Origin: Chloroflexota bacterium
GTDB lineage: Bacteria; Chloroflexota; Limnocylindria; P2-11E
Direction: 5' to 3'
NCBI GenBank assembly: GCA_005881885.1
Contig: VBDX01000143.1
Location: forward strand, 1 to 32,546
Length of the DNA: 32,546 bases
The position numbers and the translations under genes are program-made. The notes beneath the pieces were generated by a model that worked only from the letters and a program-made list of their open reading frames with translations, had not been told where the DNA came from and made no database searches. Shown here one piece after another: positions 21,082-29,049 of the stretch. The stretch's first letter is position 1; the number at the start of each line of letters is the position of its first letter.

Positions 21082-21984
21082 TTAGATGTGGACTTCGGTG
21101 ATCGCGTTCGGACGCCAGCGGATCAGACGGTTTTCGAGCCAGGTTAGAACGACCTCGGCCGTGAGCGCGACCACGGCGAGTATGAACATCGCGGCGAAGA
21201 CGCCGTTCGGGTTGAAGGTGGCCTGCGCCGTCGCGATGACCAAGCCGATCCCGTGGATCGCGCCGAGATATTCGCCGACGACCGCACCGACGAGCGCGAA
21301 CCCGAAGCTCGTGTGAAGACTCGCCAGGATCCACGAGAGCGCGGACGGGAAGATCACGTGCGTCGATAGCTGCCGCTCGCTCGCCCCCAGGATGCGAGCG
21401 TTTGCGATGAGCACGCGGTCGACCTCACGCACGCCCTGGAATGCGTTGAAGAACACAACGAAAAAGACCAGAACGACGGCAAGCGCGACCTTCGACCAGA
21501 TGTTGTATCCGATGGTGATGATGAAGATCGAACCGAGCACGACCCGCGGCATCGCGTTGAGGGCCTTGATGTACGGCGCGAAGACATCCGAGAGCAAACG
21601 CACTCTGCCCAGCGCGACGCCGAAGATAACTCCCAGAACGACGCCGATCAAAAACCCGAGGAAGGCTTCCTCGAGAGTGGTCGCGACCTGGAGCCAGAGC
21701 GGCCCCTGTGCGGTGCCGCTCGTGATCCAGGTCCACAACTGAGTCGCGATGCCGGACGGCCGCCCGTAGAAAAATGGGTCCATCCACAGGCCACTCGGGT
21801 GATTTGCGTCGATGGTCGTGCCGATCTCCCAAAAGCCGAGGACGAGGACGGCGAACGCGATTCGCAGGCCGTTGACCAGCAGCCGATGGTTGGTGCGTGC
21901 GCGCGCTCGCGCACGGGCACCTGCGGTGGTCGCCTCCTCGGCTTGCGCGGGTTCGTTACGAGACGCTGCGCTTAGAGCGCTCAT
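21082..21984 (-). CDS. SsuC/TauC-type ABC transporter permease
   Basis: 300 residues, inner membrane, about six helices. The N-terminal cytoplasmic segment is rich in Ala/Arg (RARARARTNH). FWEIGTTIDANHPSGLWMDP precedes the first periplasmic loop. The cytoplasmic coupling motif is ANARILGASERQLSTHVIFP followed by SALSWILASLHTSFGFALVG, the BPD_transp_1 pattern of nitrate/sulfonate permeases. ATG 21984 overlaps the ATPase gene by 29 bases. Works with the neighbouring ATPase and binding protein. Confidence 0.92.
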   Translation of the reverse strand: MSALSAASRNEPAQAEEATTAGARARARARTNHRLLVNGLRIAFAVLVLGFWEIGTTIDANHPSGLWMDPFFYGRPSGIATQLWTWITSGTAQGPLWLQVATTLEEAFLGFLIGVVLGVIFGVALGRVRLLSDVFAPYIKALNAMPRVVLGSIFIITIGYNIWSKVALAVVLVFFVVFFNAFQGVREVDRVLIANARILGASERQLSTHVIFPSALSWILASLHTSFGFALVGAVVGEYLGAIHGIGLVIATAQATFNPNGVFAAMFILAVVALTAEVVLTWLENRLIRWRPNAITEVHI

Positions 21985-22762
21985 AGCTCACGAGTACCTC
22001 GTCCCTGAGGTCGTTCCAGATCTCGTGGTAGATCCGCGAGAACTCGGCTTCGAAGCGGATCTCGGTCACGTTCCGTGGGCGCGGCAGGTCGACGCGATAG
22101 ACACCCTTCACGGTGCCCGGTCCGGCCGTGATGACAACGACGCGGTCCGCCAGCGCGATCGCTTCCTCGAGGTCGTGCGTGACGAACACGACGGACGCGC
22201 CGGTCGCGGACCAGAGCTGTAGGAGCTCGTTCTCCATGAGCGTCCGCGTTTGCACGTCGAGCGCGCTGAACGGCTCGTCCATGAGAAGGATCCGCGGCTC
22301 ATTGATGAGGGTCTGCGCGAGCGCCGCGCGCTTGCGCATGCCGCCAGAAAGCTGATGCGGGTAGTAGCGTTCGAAGCCGGCTAGACCGACGCGCGTGATC
22401 CACTCCCGCGCACGGCCCTCGGCATTGGCGCGCGCGACGCCGCGGAAGCGCGGCCCGGTCGCGACGTTGTCGAGCACGCTCTTCCAGGGAAAGACCGCGT
22501 CGACCTGGAACACGTAGCCCACCTGAGCGGCGACGCCGCGGACGGGCTCACCAGCGACGACCACCTCTCCCTCGCTTGGCGGCTCGAGGCCGGAGATGAG
22601 CGCGAGCGTCGTTGACTTTCCGCAACCGGTCGGCCCGACGACGGCGCAGAACTCGCCGTCCTCCACGGCGAGGTCGAGATCGCGAAGGGCGGTGTACGCC
22701 GTGCCGGCGGGGGTGAGGAAGCGTTTTGTGACATGACGCAGTTCGATCGCCAGGTTGGGCAT
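21956..22762 (-). CDS. SsuB/TauB-type ABC transporter ATPase
   Basis: 268 residues, a cytoplasmic ATPase of the nitrate/sulfonate importer family. Walker A GPTGCGKST, Q-loop YVFQVDAVFPWKSVLDN, signature LSGGMRKRAALA, Walker B ILLMDEPFSALD, H-loop VTHDLEEA. The start is set at ATG 22762 (MPNLAIELRHVTKRF); a longer frame upstream runs into the ATPase remnant. TACCGT lies exactly 7 nt upstream with no ribosome site, so the transcript may be leaderless. First gene of the three-gene unit. Confidence 0.94.
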   Translation of the reverse strand: MPNLAIELRHVTKRFLTPAGTAYTALRDLDLAVEDGEFCAVVGPTGCGKSTTLALISGLEPPSEGEVVVAGEPVRGVAAQVGYVFQVDAVFPWKSVLDNVATGPRFRGVARANAEGRAREWITRVGLAGFERYYPHQLSGGMRKRAALAQTLINEPRILLMDEPFSALDVQTRTLMENELLQLWSATGASVVFVTHDLEEAIALADRVVVITAGPGTVKGVYRVDLPRPRNVTEIRFEAEFSRIYHEIWNDLRDEVLVSYERSKRSVS

Positions 22763-22769
22763 CCGGGCT

Positions 22770-22775
22770 ACGGTA
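22770..22775 (-). promoter_or_regulatory. Candidate -10 box (TACCGT) for the SsuB-type operon
   Basis: TACCGT on the minus strand, 7 nt from ATG 22762, with no Shine-Dalgarno sequence. It lies just beyond the end of the degenerate ATPase remnant. Confidence 0.45.
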
Positions 22776-22828
22776 GGCCAACTCGTGATCGGGTGATCTT
22801 TGGCGCGTCGCCCGCGGGCGACCACGCT

Positions 22829-23073
22829 ACGTTGTCGTGCACGGTCACGTGCGGGAAGAGCGCGTAGTCCTGGAAGACCATCGCGGTGCCACGGCGGTGC
22901 GCAGGCAGCTTGACGCGGCGGCCGCCGATCTCGATGTCGCCCTGGTCGGGATCGTAGAACCCCGCGATCATGCGCAGCGTGGTCGTCTTCCCGCAGCCGG
23001 AGGGTCCCAGGAGCGTGGCGAACGCGCCCTTGGGCACATCGAATGAGACGTCATCGACCGTGGTGACGCCGCA
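22829..23073 (-). pseudogene. Remnant of a second PotA/UgpC-type ABC ATPase
   Basis: About 245 bp encode only the first part of an ABC ATPase: [20 protein letters not shown], Walker [10 protein letters not shown], the Q-loop [10 protein letters not shown] and HDNVAW. After that the frame runs into unrelated residues and a stop at 22768. The signature, Walker B, H-loop and TOBE parts are missing, and so is the conserved N-terminus. It aligns to the intact ATPase gene at 25519-25767; by eye the proteins match at about 73 of 82 positions while the DNA is only about 80% identical, with one codon deleted. The excess of silent changes points to a formerly functional paralogue, not a recent copy. 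The flanks 22776-22828 and 23074-23119 hold nothing I recognise. Confidence 0.8.
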
Positions 23074-23119
23074 TCTCGCCATTCGCGCGGGGCTCTCGGT
23101 CGGCTCGTGAGCTGAGGCG

Positions 23120-24628
23120 ATGCGGCCCCAGGGTTCGAGCGAGGTGGCCAAGGCGCATGCCGAGCGGCGCGTCGGGCTCTACGTCCTCGCAAGCGCGTTG
23201 CTCGTTGGCGGCACGCTCCGAGTTTGGCTCGCTTTCAACGATGACGGGATCTCCTATCCGGACGAGATCCATCAGAGCCTCGAGCCTGCGCACCGTCTCG
23301 TCTTCGGCTACGGACTGGTCGCTTGGGAGTTCGTAGAAGGCGCGAGGAACTGGCTGTTTCCGGGGACAATCGCCGCGCTCCTCGAACTATGCAGGCTCAT
23401 CGGACTCGACGATCCGCGCGTCTATCTCGGGCTCACGAGGGTGACCTTCGCGGCAATCGGCATCGCGACAGCCTTGGGATCCTATTGGCTCGCTCGAGGG
23501 TACGGAGCGGGAACCCTTCCGGCAACTTGCGGCGCGGCGATCTTCGCGCTCGCGGGACCGATGATCTATTTCGCGCCACGCGCGATGAGCGAGACTGCTT
23601 CGGCCTTGGCGGTGGTGCTCGGATTTGCGCTGTCCCTGCCGCGGGACGCAGGCTCCGTGCGGCGGGTCGTGGGCGTCTCCATGCTCGGTGTCTCCGTACT
23701 AATGCGATTGCAAAACGGGATCTTCTGCCTCGGCCTGTTGGCGATCCTTGCAGGGCGAAGGGATATTCGCGGCGGCGCCGCCGCCAGCCTGGTGCTCGGC
23801 GTCTGGGCCGTGGCGTTCGGTCTCCTCGACTGGGTAACGTGGGGCGGCTGGTTCCACTCGGCCTTCGCGTACCTTGAGCACAACCTAGGACCGGAGCCCG
23901 AACGCTTCGGTACCGCCCCCTTCGAGTACTACGCGAGCGTGCTGTCGACTGCGATGGCCGCGCCGACGGCATTCCTCGCGGTACTGTCGGTCGCGGGGGT
24001 GGTCCGCGCACCGGGTCTCTTTTCAGTGGCGGTCCTCGTCGTGCTGGCGTACTCCGCCGTCCCACACAAGGAATTCCGTTTCATTTTCCCGGCGCTGCCC
24101 CTGTTCTGCGCCCTAGCCGGCATCGGCCTCGACCAGATCGGAAAGACCGCCCAGAAACGGATGTCCATCGAACCGCCCGTCAATCTCAAGTGGGTCACGC
24201 CGACGCTCGCTGTCTGCGTTCTCGTGAGCGCTGCTCTGTCCGCGGCGACCTTCCACGCGCTGACTTTTCGAGACTTAGGGCAGCTCGATCCACGACTTAG
24301 TGACGCCAGCGCGTACGACAGCGGCGGCGATATCAATCGGCTCCTCATCCTCGCGGGCCGCCGAGGGGATGTTTGTGGACTAAAGATAGAGGTTGCTTCG
24401 CTAGACATGACTGGCGGCTACTCCTACTTGCATCGCCGCGTGCCGTTGTACCCCTACTCGGGGCCATCGCGGGAATCGGGCTACTTCAACTATGTCATCG
24501 CGATTCGTGGTCCGGACACAACGGAGGAGGTCGTGGCGAGCGATGGGCGTCTGGCGCTCGCGCGCACCCGAGATCGTTGCGTCGCCGACGTGGGTTACGA
24601 CTGGATGCTCCATCCGCTATCACGCTGA
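23120..24628 (+). CDS. GT22-family (Alg9/PIG-B-like) membrane glycosyltransferase
   Basis: 502 residues with many hydrophobic segments, a GT-C fold transferase using a lipid-linked sugar donor. GT22 hallmarks are clear: [18 protein letters not shown] near residues 46-63, with the catalytic acid pair Asp48-Glu49 in the first outer loop, then [18 protein letters not shown]. Later comes [20 protein letters not shown], the HKE-RF motif of Alg9/Alg12/PIG-B proteins. The C-terminal part (about 400-502) is a soluble domain with [19 protein letters not shown]22 is best known from eukaryotic N-glycan and GPI assembly; bacterial members are scattered and their acceptors unknown. It stands alone on the plus strand between an ATPase remnant and a convergent ATPase gene, which suggests insertion or transfer. 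The start at ATG 23120 is not supported by a strong ribosome site. Confidence 0.85.
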   Translation: MRPQGSSEVAKAHAERRVGLYVLASALLVGGTLRVWLAFNDDGISYPDEIHQSLEPAHRLVFGYGLVAWEFVEGARNWLFPGTIAALLELCRLIGLDDPRVYLGLTRVTFAAIGIATALGSYWLARGYGAGTLPATCGAAIFALAGPMIYFAPRAMSETASALAVVLGFALSLPRDAGSVRRVVGVSMLGVSVLMRLQNGIFCLGLLAILAGRRDIRGGAAASLVLGVWAVAFGLLDWVTWGGWFHSAFAYLEHNLGPEPERFGTAPFEYYASVLSTAMAAPTAFLAVLSVAGVVRAPGLFSVAVLVVLAYSAVPHKEFRFIFPALPLFCALAGIGLDQIGKTAQKRMSIEPPVNLKWVTPTLAVCVLVSAALSAATFHALTFRDLGQLDPRLSDASAYDSGGDINRLLILAGRRGDVCGLKIEVASLDMTGGYSYLHRRVPLYPYSGPSRESGYFNYVIAIRGPDTTEEVVASDGRLALARTRDRCVADVGYDWMLHPLSR

Positions 24629-24733
24629 CGTGTGGTGCTGTCCCCGGGACGCGGCGACGCGGGAACAAGCGCGACCGGGTCTTCTCAGTGTCGGTGCGGT
24701 TCCGTACGAAGAAGTGAGGCCGCGGCGGCACAC

Positions 24734-25816
24734 CTATCCGGCGATGACGTGAACGCGATCCGGCTGGAGGAAGAGCGCGACGGCGCCGTCGAGCGCTGCG
24801 GCGGCACCGGGGTCGGGCTGGTCCACGATCCATTCGCGATCGTCGACCTTCACCCAGTACCGCATCGTGTCGCCGAGGAACGCGCGTCGCACGATGCTCC
24901 CCGCGAGCGCAATGCCTCCTGGGCCGGAGGAGCTCGCGGGCGCGATCGTAAAGCTCTCCGGACGAACGCAGAGCCTCACGTCTTGACCGCGCGCGAGCGC
25001 GACGTCGGCGGGGCGGCGCACCGAAGCCCGGTGCGACCCAAAGATCACCGTCACCGCGCCGTCGTCGATCTCGGCGACCATCGCCGGAACGAGATTCACC
25101 GCGCCGACGAAATCGGCGAGGAACGCGGTACGCGGGTGGTAGTAAATCTCCCACGGCGCACCGGCCTGCTCGACTTTGCCGGCGTTCATGACCGCGATCC
25201 AGTCGGAGAGCGAGAGGGCCTCCTCCTGGTCGTGGGTCACGTACACGAACGTCATGCCGAGGCGCCGCTGCAAGGTGCGCATCTCGACGCGGAGCTGCTC
25301 GCGCAGCTTCGCGTCCAGATTTGAGAGCGGCTCATCGAGCAAGAGGACCTGCGGCTCGATCACGAGAGCCCGCGCGACCGCGACGCGCTGCTGTTGACCA
25401 CCTGAGAGCTGGTTCGGCCAACGGTCGTCGAGACCGTCCAGGCCGACGAACGCGAGCGTCTCCTTCACTCGCCGCGCGCGCTCGGACGCGGACACATGCG
25501 CGACCCGCAGGCCGTAAGCGACGTTGTCTCGCACGTTCATGTGTGGGAAGAGCGCGTAGTCCTGGAAGACCATCGCGGTGCCGCGCCTATGCACCGGCAG
25601 GTCGTTCACGCGCCGATTCCCGATCTCAATGTCGCCCGCGTCGGGATCGTAAAAGCCCGCGATCATCCGGAGAGTCGTCGTCTTGCCGCAGCCGGACGGC
25701 CCGAGCAGCGTCGCGAACGCGCCCTTCGGAACGTCGAACGAGACGTCGTCCACCGCGGTGACGCCGCCAAAGCGCTTCGTCACGTGCGACACGCGCAGGT
25801 GCGGATCGTTCGCCAC
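24734..25816 (-). CDS. PotA/UgpC-type ABC transporter ATPase
   Basis: 360 residues. ABC domain 1-235: Walker [10 protein letters not shown], signature LSGGQQQRVAVA, Walker B VLLLDEPLSNLD, H-loop VTHDQEEALSLS. A TOBE/OB regulatory domain follows from about 240 (FVGAVNLVPA, RLCVRPESFTI). This class drives sugar, glycerol-phosphate, polyamine, iron and phosphonate importers. It diverges from a CUT1-type binding protein and two permeases and is the only intact ATPase of this class here, so it likely serves them, and possibly also the FbpAB-type system that lacks one. GTG 25816 has GGAGGT 7 nt upstream; longer readings lack homology. Confidence 0.93.
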   Translation of the reverse strand: MANDPHLRVSHVTKRFGGVTAVDDVSFDVPKGAFATLLGPSGCGKTTTLRMIAGFYDPDAGDIEIGNRRVNDLPVHRRGTAMVFQDYALFPHMNVRDNVAYGLRVAHVSASERARRVKETLAFVGLDGLDDRWPNQLSGGQQQRVAVARALVIEPQVLLLDEPLSNLDAKLREQLRVEMRTLQRRLGMTFVYVTHDQEEALSLSDWIAVMNAGKVEQAGAPWEIYYHPRTAFLADFVGAVNLVPAMVAEIDDGAVTVIFGSHRASVRRPADVALARGQDVRLCVRPESFTIAPASSSGPGGIALAGSIVRRAFLGDTMRYWVKVDDREWIVDQPDPGAAAALDGAVALFLQPDRVHVIAG

Positions 25817-25851
25817 GCTGACCTCCAGTGTTCGGCTCGGCCGGCCTTCCG

Positions 25852-25861
25852 AGCGTACGAT
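25852..25861. promoter_or_regulatory. Divergent -10 pair between the ATPase and CUT1 operons
   Basis: AGCGTACGAT gives TACGAT on the plus strand (25856-25861) and TACGCT on the minus strand (25857-25852), sharing one TA. Both downstream genes have ribosome sites here, so the transcripts would carry leaders of roughly 30 nt (minus) and 90 nt (plus). Only -10 matches support this. Confidence 0.4.
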
Positions 25862-25958
25862 GACGCCCGGTCCAGGGGGAATAGGTCGCGTCCAAGGAAG
25901 GGAGGTGGCGCACGACTTCGGCCCCTCTCGCGATTCCCATCGACAACTGGAGGCATAC

Positions 25959-27254
25959 ATGAGAAGAGCGCAATGGGCGCCCGCGCTGGTGGTCGCGGCG
26001 CTCCTGATTAGCGCGTGCCAGCCGTCGACGACTGGCGGCGGCGGTGCGCAGAAGCCCGCGAAGCTGACCATCGCCGCGGTCCAAGGCAACGAGGATGCGG
26101 CCCTCAAGGCCGTCGCCCCGCTGTACGAGCAGAAAACAGGCATCAAGATCGAGATCGTTGAGTTTCCCTACGACCAGCTCTTCGAGAAGCTGGTGACGAC
26201 GTTCAAAGCGAACTCGCCAACCTACGACCTGGTCATGATGGACGACCCCTGGATGCCGAAGTTCGGCACAGACGAGTCGCTGCAGCCACTCGACTCGACG
26301 TACGGCATCAAGCGCGACTCCGACATCCCCGACGTCGTGTACGACGTCGGCACCTGGCCGCCGCCCCGCGGACCCGTTCCGCCGAAGGCCAAGGGCAAGG
26401 CAGCGCACCTTATCGGCGTCACCATCGTCGGTAACGTCGAGATGTTCATGTACCGGTCCGACATGGGCCCCGCCCCGAAGACGTGGGACGAGGTCAAGGC
26501 CAACGCGGACAAGAACAAGAAAGCGAACTTCTGGGGCTACGTGGTCCGCGGCAAGGCGACGAACCCGATCGTCGCGGACTTCCTGCCGATCCTGTGGTCG
26601 TTCGGCGGCGACGTCTTCGACTCCAACTGGAACGTGACGATCGACAACGCGGCGTCGCTGAAAGCGGTCAAGTTCCTGGTGCAGGACCTGAAGGCGGCAG
26701 CCCCGCCAGGCTCGGAGAGCATCGATGCGGCAGACCGCTCGCGACTCATGGCTATTGGCCAGGCGTACCAATCAACGGTGTGGCCGGGAGAGATCACCGA
26801 GATCGTCGAGAACTCGACCGTCTCACAGGTGAAGGGCAAGGTCAGCTACATCCCGATGCCGGCGGGGCCCAGCGGGAAGGGCATCGGCATGATGGGTAAC
26901 TGGCTGCTCGGAGTCCCCAAGGCCTCGTCCAACGGACAGGCCGCGGCCGACTTCATCACCTGGCTTACCTCGTCCGACACGCAGAAGACCTACGTCGACA
27001 AGGGCGGCATTCCCGCCCGGAAGAGCATCCTCAACGATGCGTCGCTGAATCAGAAGAACCCGTACTTCGCGGCGCTCGCGAAGTCACTTGAGGCCGTCCC
27101 GAACTGGCGTCCGCGCACCGATCAGTGGAACGCGGTCGAGACGATCCTCGGAACGAACCTCAACGCCGCACTCGCCGGGCTCGCGACTCCGGAGGACGCG
27201 GTGAAGAAAGCCGCCGACCAGATCCGGACGCTCATGAAGGGAGCCGGGTACTAG
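25959..27254 (+). CDS. CUT1-type carbohydrate ABC substrate-binding lipoprotein
   Basis: 431 residues, family 1 solute-binding protein. Signal MRRAQWAPALVVAALLISAC with lipobox Cys20. The mature part starts LTIAAVQGNEDAALKAVAPL and continues YEQKTGIKIEIVEFPYDQLF, YDLVMMDDPWMPKF and PKTWDEVKANADKN, typical for sugar and glycerol-phosphate binders. The C-terminal part has ADFITWLTSSDTQKTYVDKG and GGIPARKSI. ATG 25959 is preceded by GGAGG at 5-6 nt; the open frame upstream has no signal peptide. First gene of a binding protein-permease-permease unit. The sugar is not identifiable. Confidence 0.93.
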   Translation: MRRAQWAPALVVAALLISACQPSTTGGGGAQKPAKLTIAAVQGNEDAALKAVAPLYEQKTGIKIEIVEFPYDQLFEKLVTTFKANSPTYDLVMMDDPWMPKFGTDESLQPLDSTYGIKRDSDIPDVVYDVGTWPPPRGPVPPKAKGKAAHLIGVTIVGNVEMFMYRSDMGPAPKTWDEVKANADKNKKANFWGYVVRGKATNPIVADFLPILWSFGGDVFDSNWNVTIDNAASLKAVKFLVQDLKAAAPPGSESIDAADRSRLMAIGQAYQSTVWPGEITEIVENSTVSQVKGKVSYIPMPAGPSGKGIGMMGNWLLGVPKASSNGQAAADFITWLTSSDTQKTYVDKGGIPARKSILNDASLNQKNPYFAALAKSLEAVPNWRPRTDQWNAVETILGTNLNAALAGLATPEDAVKKAADQIRTLMKGAGY

Positions 27255-27276
27255 GGCTAGCCTCTTCGCGGATCCG

Positions 27277-28197
27277 ATGGCGAATGTGACCGCGCGGCCG
27301 GCCCCCCTGTCACGAGCGGGGGCCGGCCGCTTCACGCGACAAGAGCGTCTCGCCTACACGATGCTCGCGCCGGTCCTCGGGACGATCCTCGTGATCGTCA
27401 CATATCCATTCCTGCTGGCCGTCCTGCAATCGCTGCAGGACTCGGCCGGACGCGAGTTCGTGGGACCGAGCAATTATGTGAACGCGCTCGCGAACCCGCT
27501 CCTCTACGAGGCGCTCGGCGCGACCGGCACTTATGCGGCGCTCGTGATGCCCACCGAGATCCTGCTCGGCCTCGGCCTCGCGCTGCTCGTGCACCGCACC
27601 GTTCGCAGCTCCAGTGTGCGGGCGCTCCTCTTCGTGTTGGCGACGATCCCGCTGGTGCTCCCGCCGATCGCAGTCGGCGTCATCGCCCGACTCATCTACG
27701 CGCCGGGCTACGGCGTGCTCAACTACTTGCTGATCGGCGCCGGCATCGTAAGGGACGAGATCAACTGGCTCGGCCAGCCGGCGACCGCCATGCCGGCCGT
27801 CGCGAGCGTTGACGTCTGGCAGTGGACGCCCTTTGTCTATCTGGTGCTCTTCTCAGGCCTTCTAACCGTGCCGCGGGAAGAGATCGAGGCGGCGCAGGTC
27901 GACGGCGCTTCCGGCTGGCAGCAGTTCTGGCACATTGAGCTGAACTACCTGCGACCGCTGCTCCTGCTCATCGTCTTTTTCCGCCTTGCCGATGTCCTGC
28001 GCGTCTTCGACCACGTCTTCGTCCTCACCGGCGGAGGGCCGGGGAACACGACGCAGCTGCTGAGCCTCTATCTCTATCGCATCGAGTTCAAATACTTCGA
28101 CAGCGGGCAGGCGGCGGCGCTCGCGGTGCTGGTGCTCGTCGGGGTGAGCATCGCCTATTCGCTGGTCACGCGAGCGCTGCCGGTCGAGAGGCGCTGA
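27277..28197 (+). CDS. CUT1 ABC permease, MalF/UgpA type
   Basis: 306 residues, inner membrane, six helices. RQERLAYTMLAPVLGTIL is the usual first helix; LVLPPIAVGVIARLIYAPGY and the cytoplasmic EAA loop EIEAAQVDGASGWQQFWHIE with LNYLRPLLLL place it in the MalF/UgpA branch. It starts at ATG 27277, 22 nt after the binding-protein gene, with one base between its stop and the next permease. A 13-bp perfect stem lies in codons 6-18, a region before the first helix where the protein is free to vary. Confidence 0.93.
   Translation: MANVTARPAPLSRAGAGRFTRQERLAYTMLAPVLGTILVIVTYPFLLAVLQSLQDSAGREFVGPSNYVNALANPLLYEALGATGTYAALVMPTEILLGLGLALLVHRTVRSSSVRALLFVLATIPLVLPPIAVGVIARLIYAPGYGVLNYLLIGAGIVRDEINWLGQPATAMPAVASVDVWQWTPFVYLVLFSGLLTVPREEIEAAQVDGASGWQQFWHIELNYLRPLLLLIVFFRLADVLRVFDHVFVLTGGGPGNTTQLLSLYLYRIEFKYFDSGQAAALAVLVLVGVSIAYSLVTRALPVERR
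27294..27330 (+). repeat. 13-bp perfect hairpin inside the permease N-terminal codons
   Basis: GCGGCCGGCCCCC (27294-27306) and GGGGGCCGGCCGC (27318-27330) are perfect complements with an 11-nt loop, starting 40 nt after the binding-protein stop codon. All-GC arms make a very stable RNA stem. It is well placed to protect the 3' end of the binding-protein mRNA or to lower permease translation. Confidence 0.65.
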
Positions 28198-28198
28198 G

Positions 28199-29041
28199 GT
28201 GCGACCACGCCGTTCGTGGCGGGCGGTCCTGGCGATCCCGGTCTTCGCGGTCATCGCGATCCTCTACGCGTTCCCGCTCTACTGGCTGCTGGTGACATCC
28301 CTGAAGAGCAAGGCTGAGCTGTACCAGACGACGCTCACGCTGTTTCCCGAGGCCCCGACGTTCCAGCCCTACGTCAGCGTTCTGGTGGAGCGCGGCCTCT
28401 GGGTACTCCTGCGCAACAGCGTCGTCGTCTGCGGGCTGAGCGTGCTCGTCGCGCTCGTCCTTGGTCTCCTGATCACGTATCCGATCACACGCCTCGAGGT
28501 CTCGCCGCGCGTCCGCGTCGGGATACTCAACTGGGCGCTCTCGCTGCGCTTCCTCCCGCCGATCGCCGTGGTCGTGCCCTACTTCGGCGTCGTGCGAACG
28601 CTGGGCCTCTACGACCAGCCGCAAGCGCTCGTCCTCATCTATTCGCTCCTGAACCTGCCGTTCACCATCTGGATGCTCAAGGGCTTCCTCTCCGAGATCC
28701 CGCGGGAGATCGAGGAGGCGGCCTTCACCGATGGTGCCGGCCGCTGGACGGCGTTCCGGCTCGTCCTGCTGCCGCTCGCCTGGCCTGGTTTGTTCGCGGC
28801 CGCGGTGATCGTCTTCACGTTCACGTGGAGCGAGTTCCTGTTCGCGCTGATCCTCACGAGCACGCCGAACGCGCAGACCTTCCCGGTGGGAGTCCAGGGA
28901 CTCGTGACGCAGTTCGAAGTCATCTGGAACGACATGGCCGCGGCCGGCACGATCGCGCTCGCCCTGCCGCTCGTCCTCATGGTCCTCGCGCGTCGCTACG
29001 TGGTTGCCGGCCTCACCTTTGGAGTCGTCCGCGAGAAATAG
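28199..29041 (+). CDS. CUT1 ABC permease, MalG/UgpE type
   Basis: 280 residues, second permease of the CUT1 importer. IPVFAVIAILYAFPLYWLLV then TSLKSKAELYQTTLTLFPEA is the MalG-type start. The EAA loop is EIPREIEEAAFTDGAGRWTA followed by FRLVLLPLAWPGL, then FTFTWSEFLFALILTS. GTG 28199 follows the upstream stop by one base. It ends only 8 bp before the stop of the convergent FbpB-type gene, with no visible terminator between. Confidence 0.93.
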   Translation: MRPRRSWRAVLAIPVFAVIAILYAFPLYWLLVTSLKSKAELYQTTLTLFPEAPTFQPYVSVLVERGLWVLLRNSVVVCGLSVLVALVLGLLITYPITRLEVSPRVRVGILNWALSLRFLPPIAVVVPYFGVVRTLGLYDQPQALVLIYSLLNLPFTIWMLKGFLSEIPREIEEAAFTDGAGRWTAFRLVLLPLAWPGLFAAAVIVFTFTWSEFLFALILTSTPNAQTFPVGVQGLVTQFEVIWNDMAAAGTIALALPLVLMVLARRYVVAGLTFGVVREK

Positions 29042-29049
29042 GTAACGGC

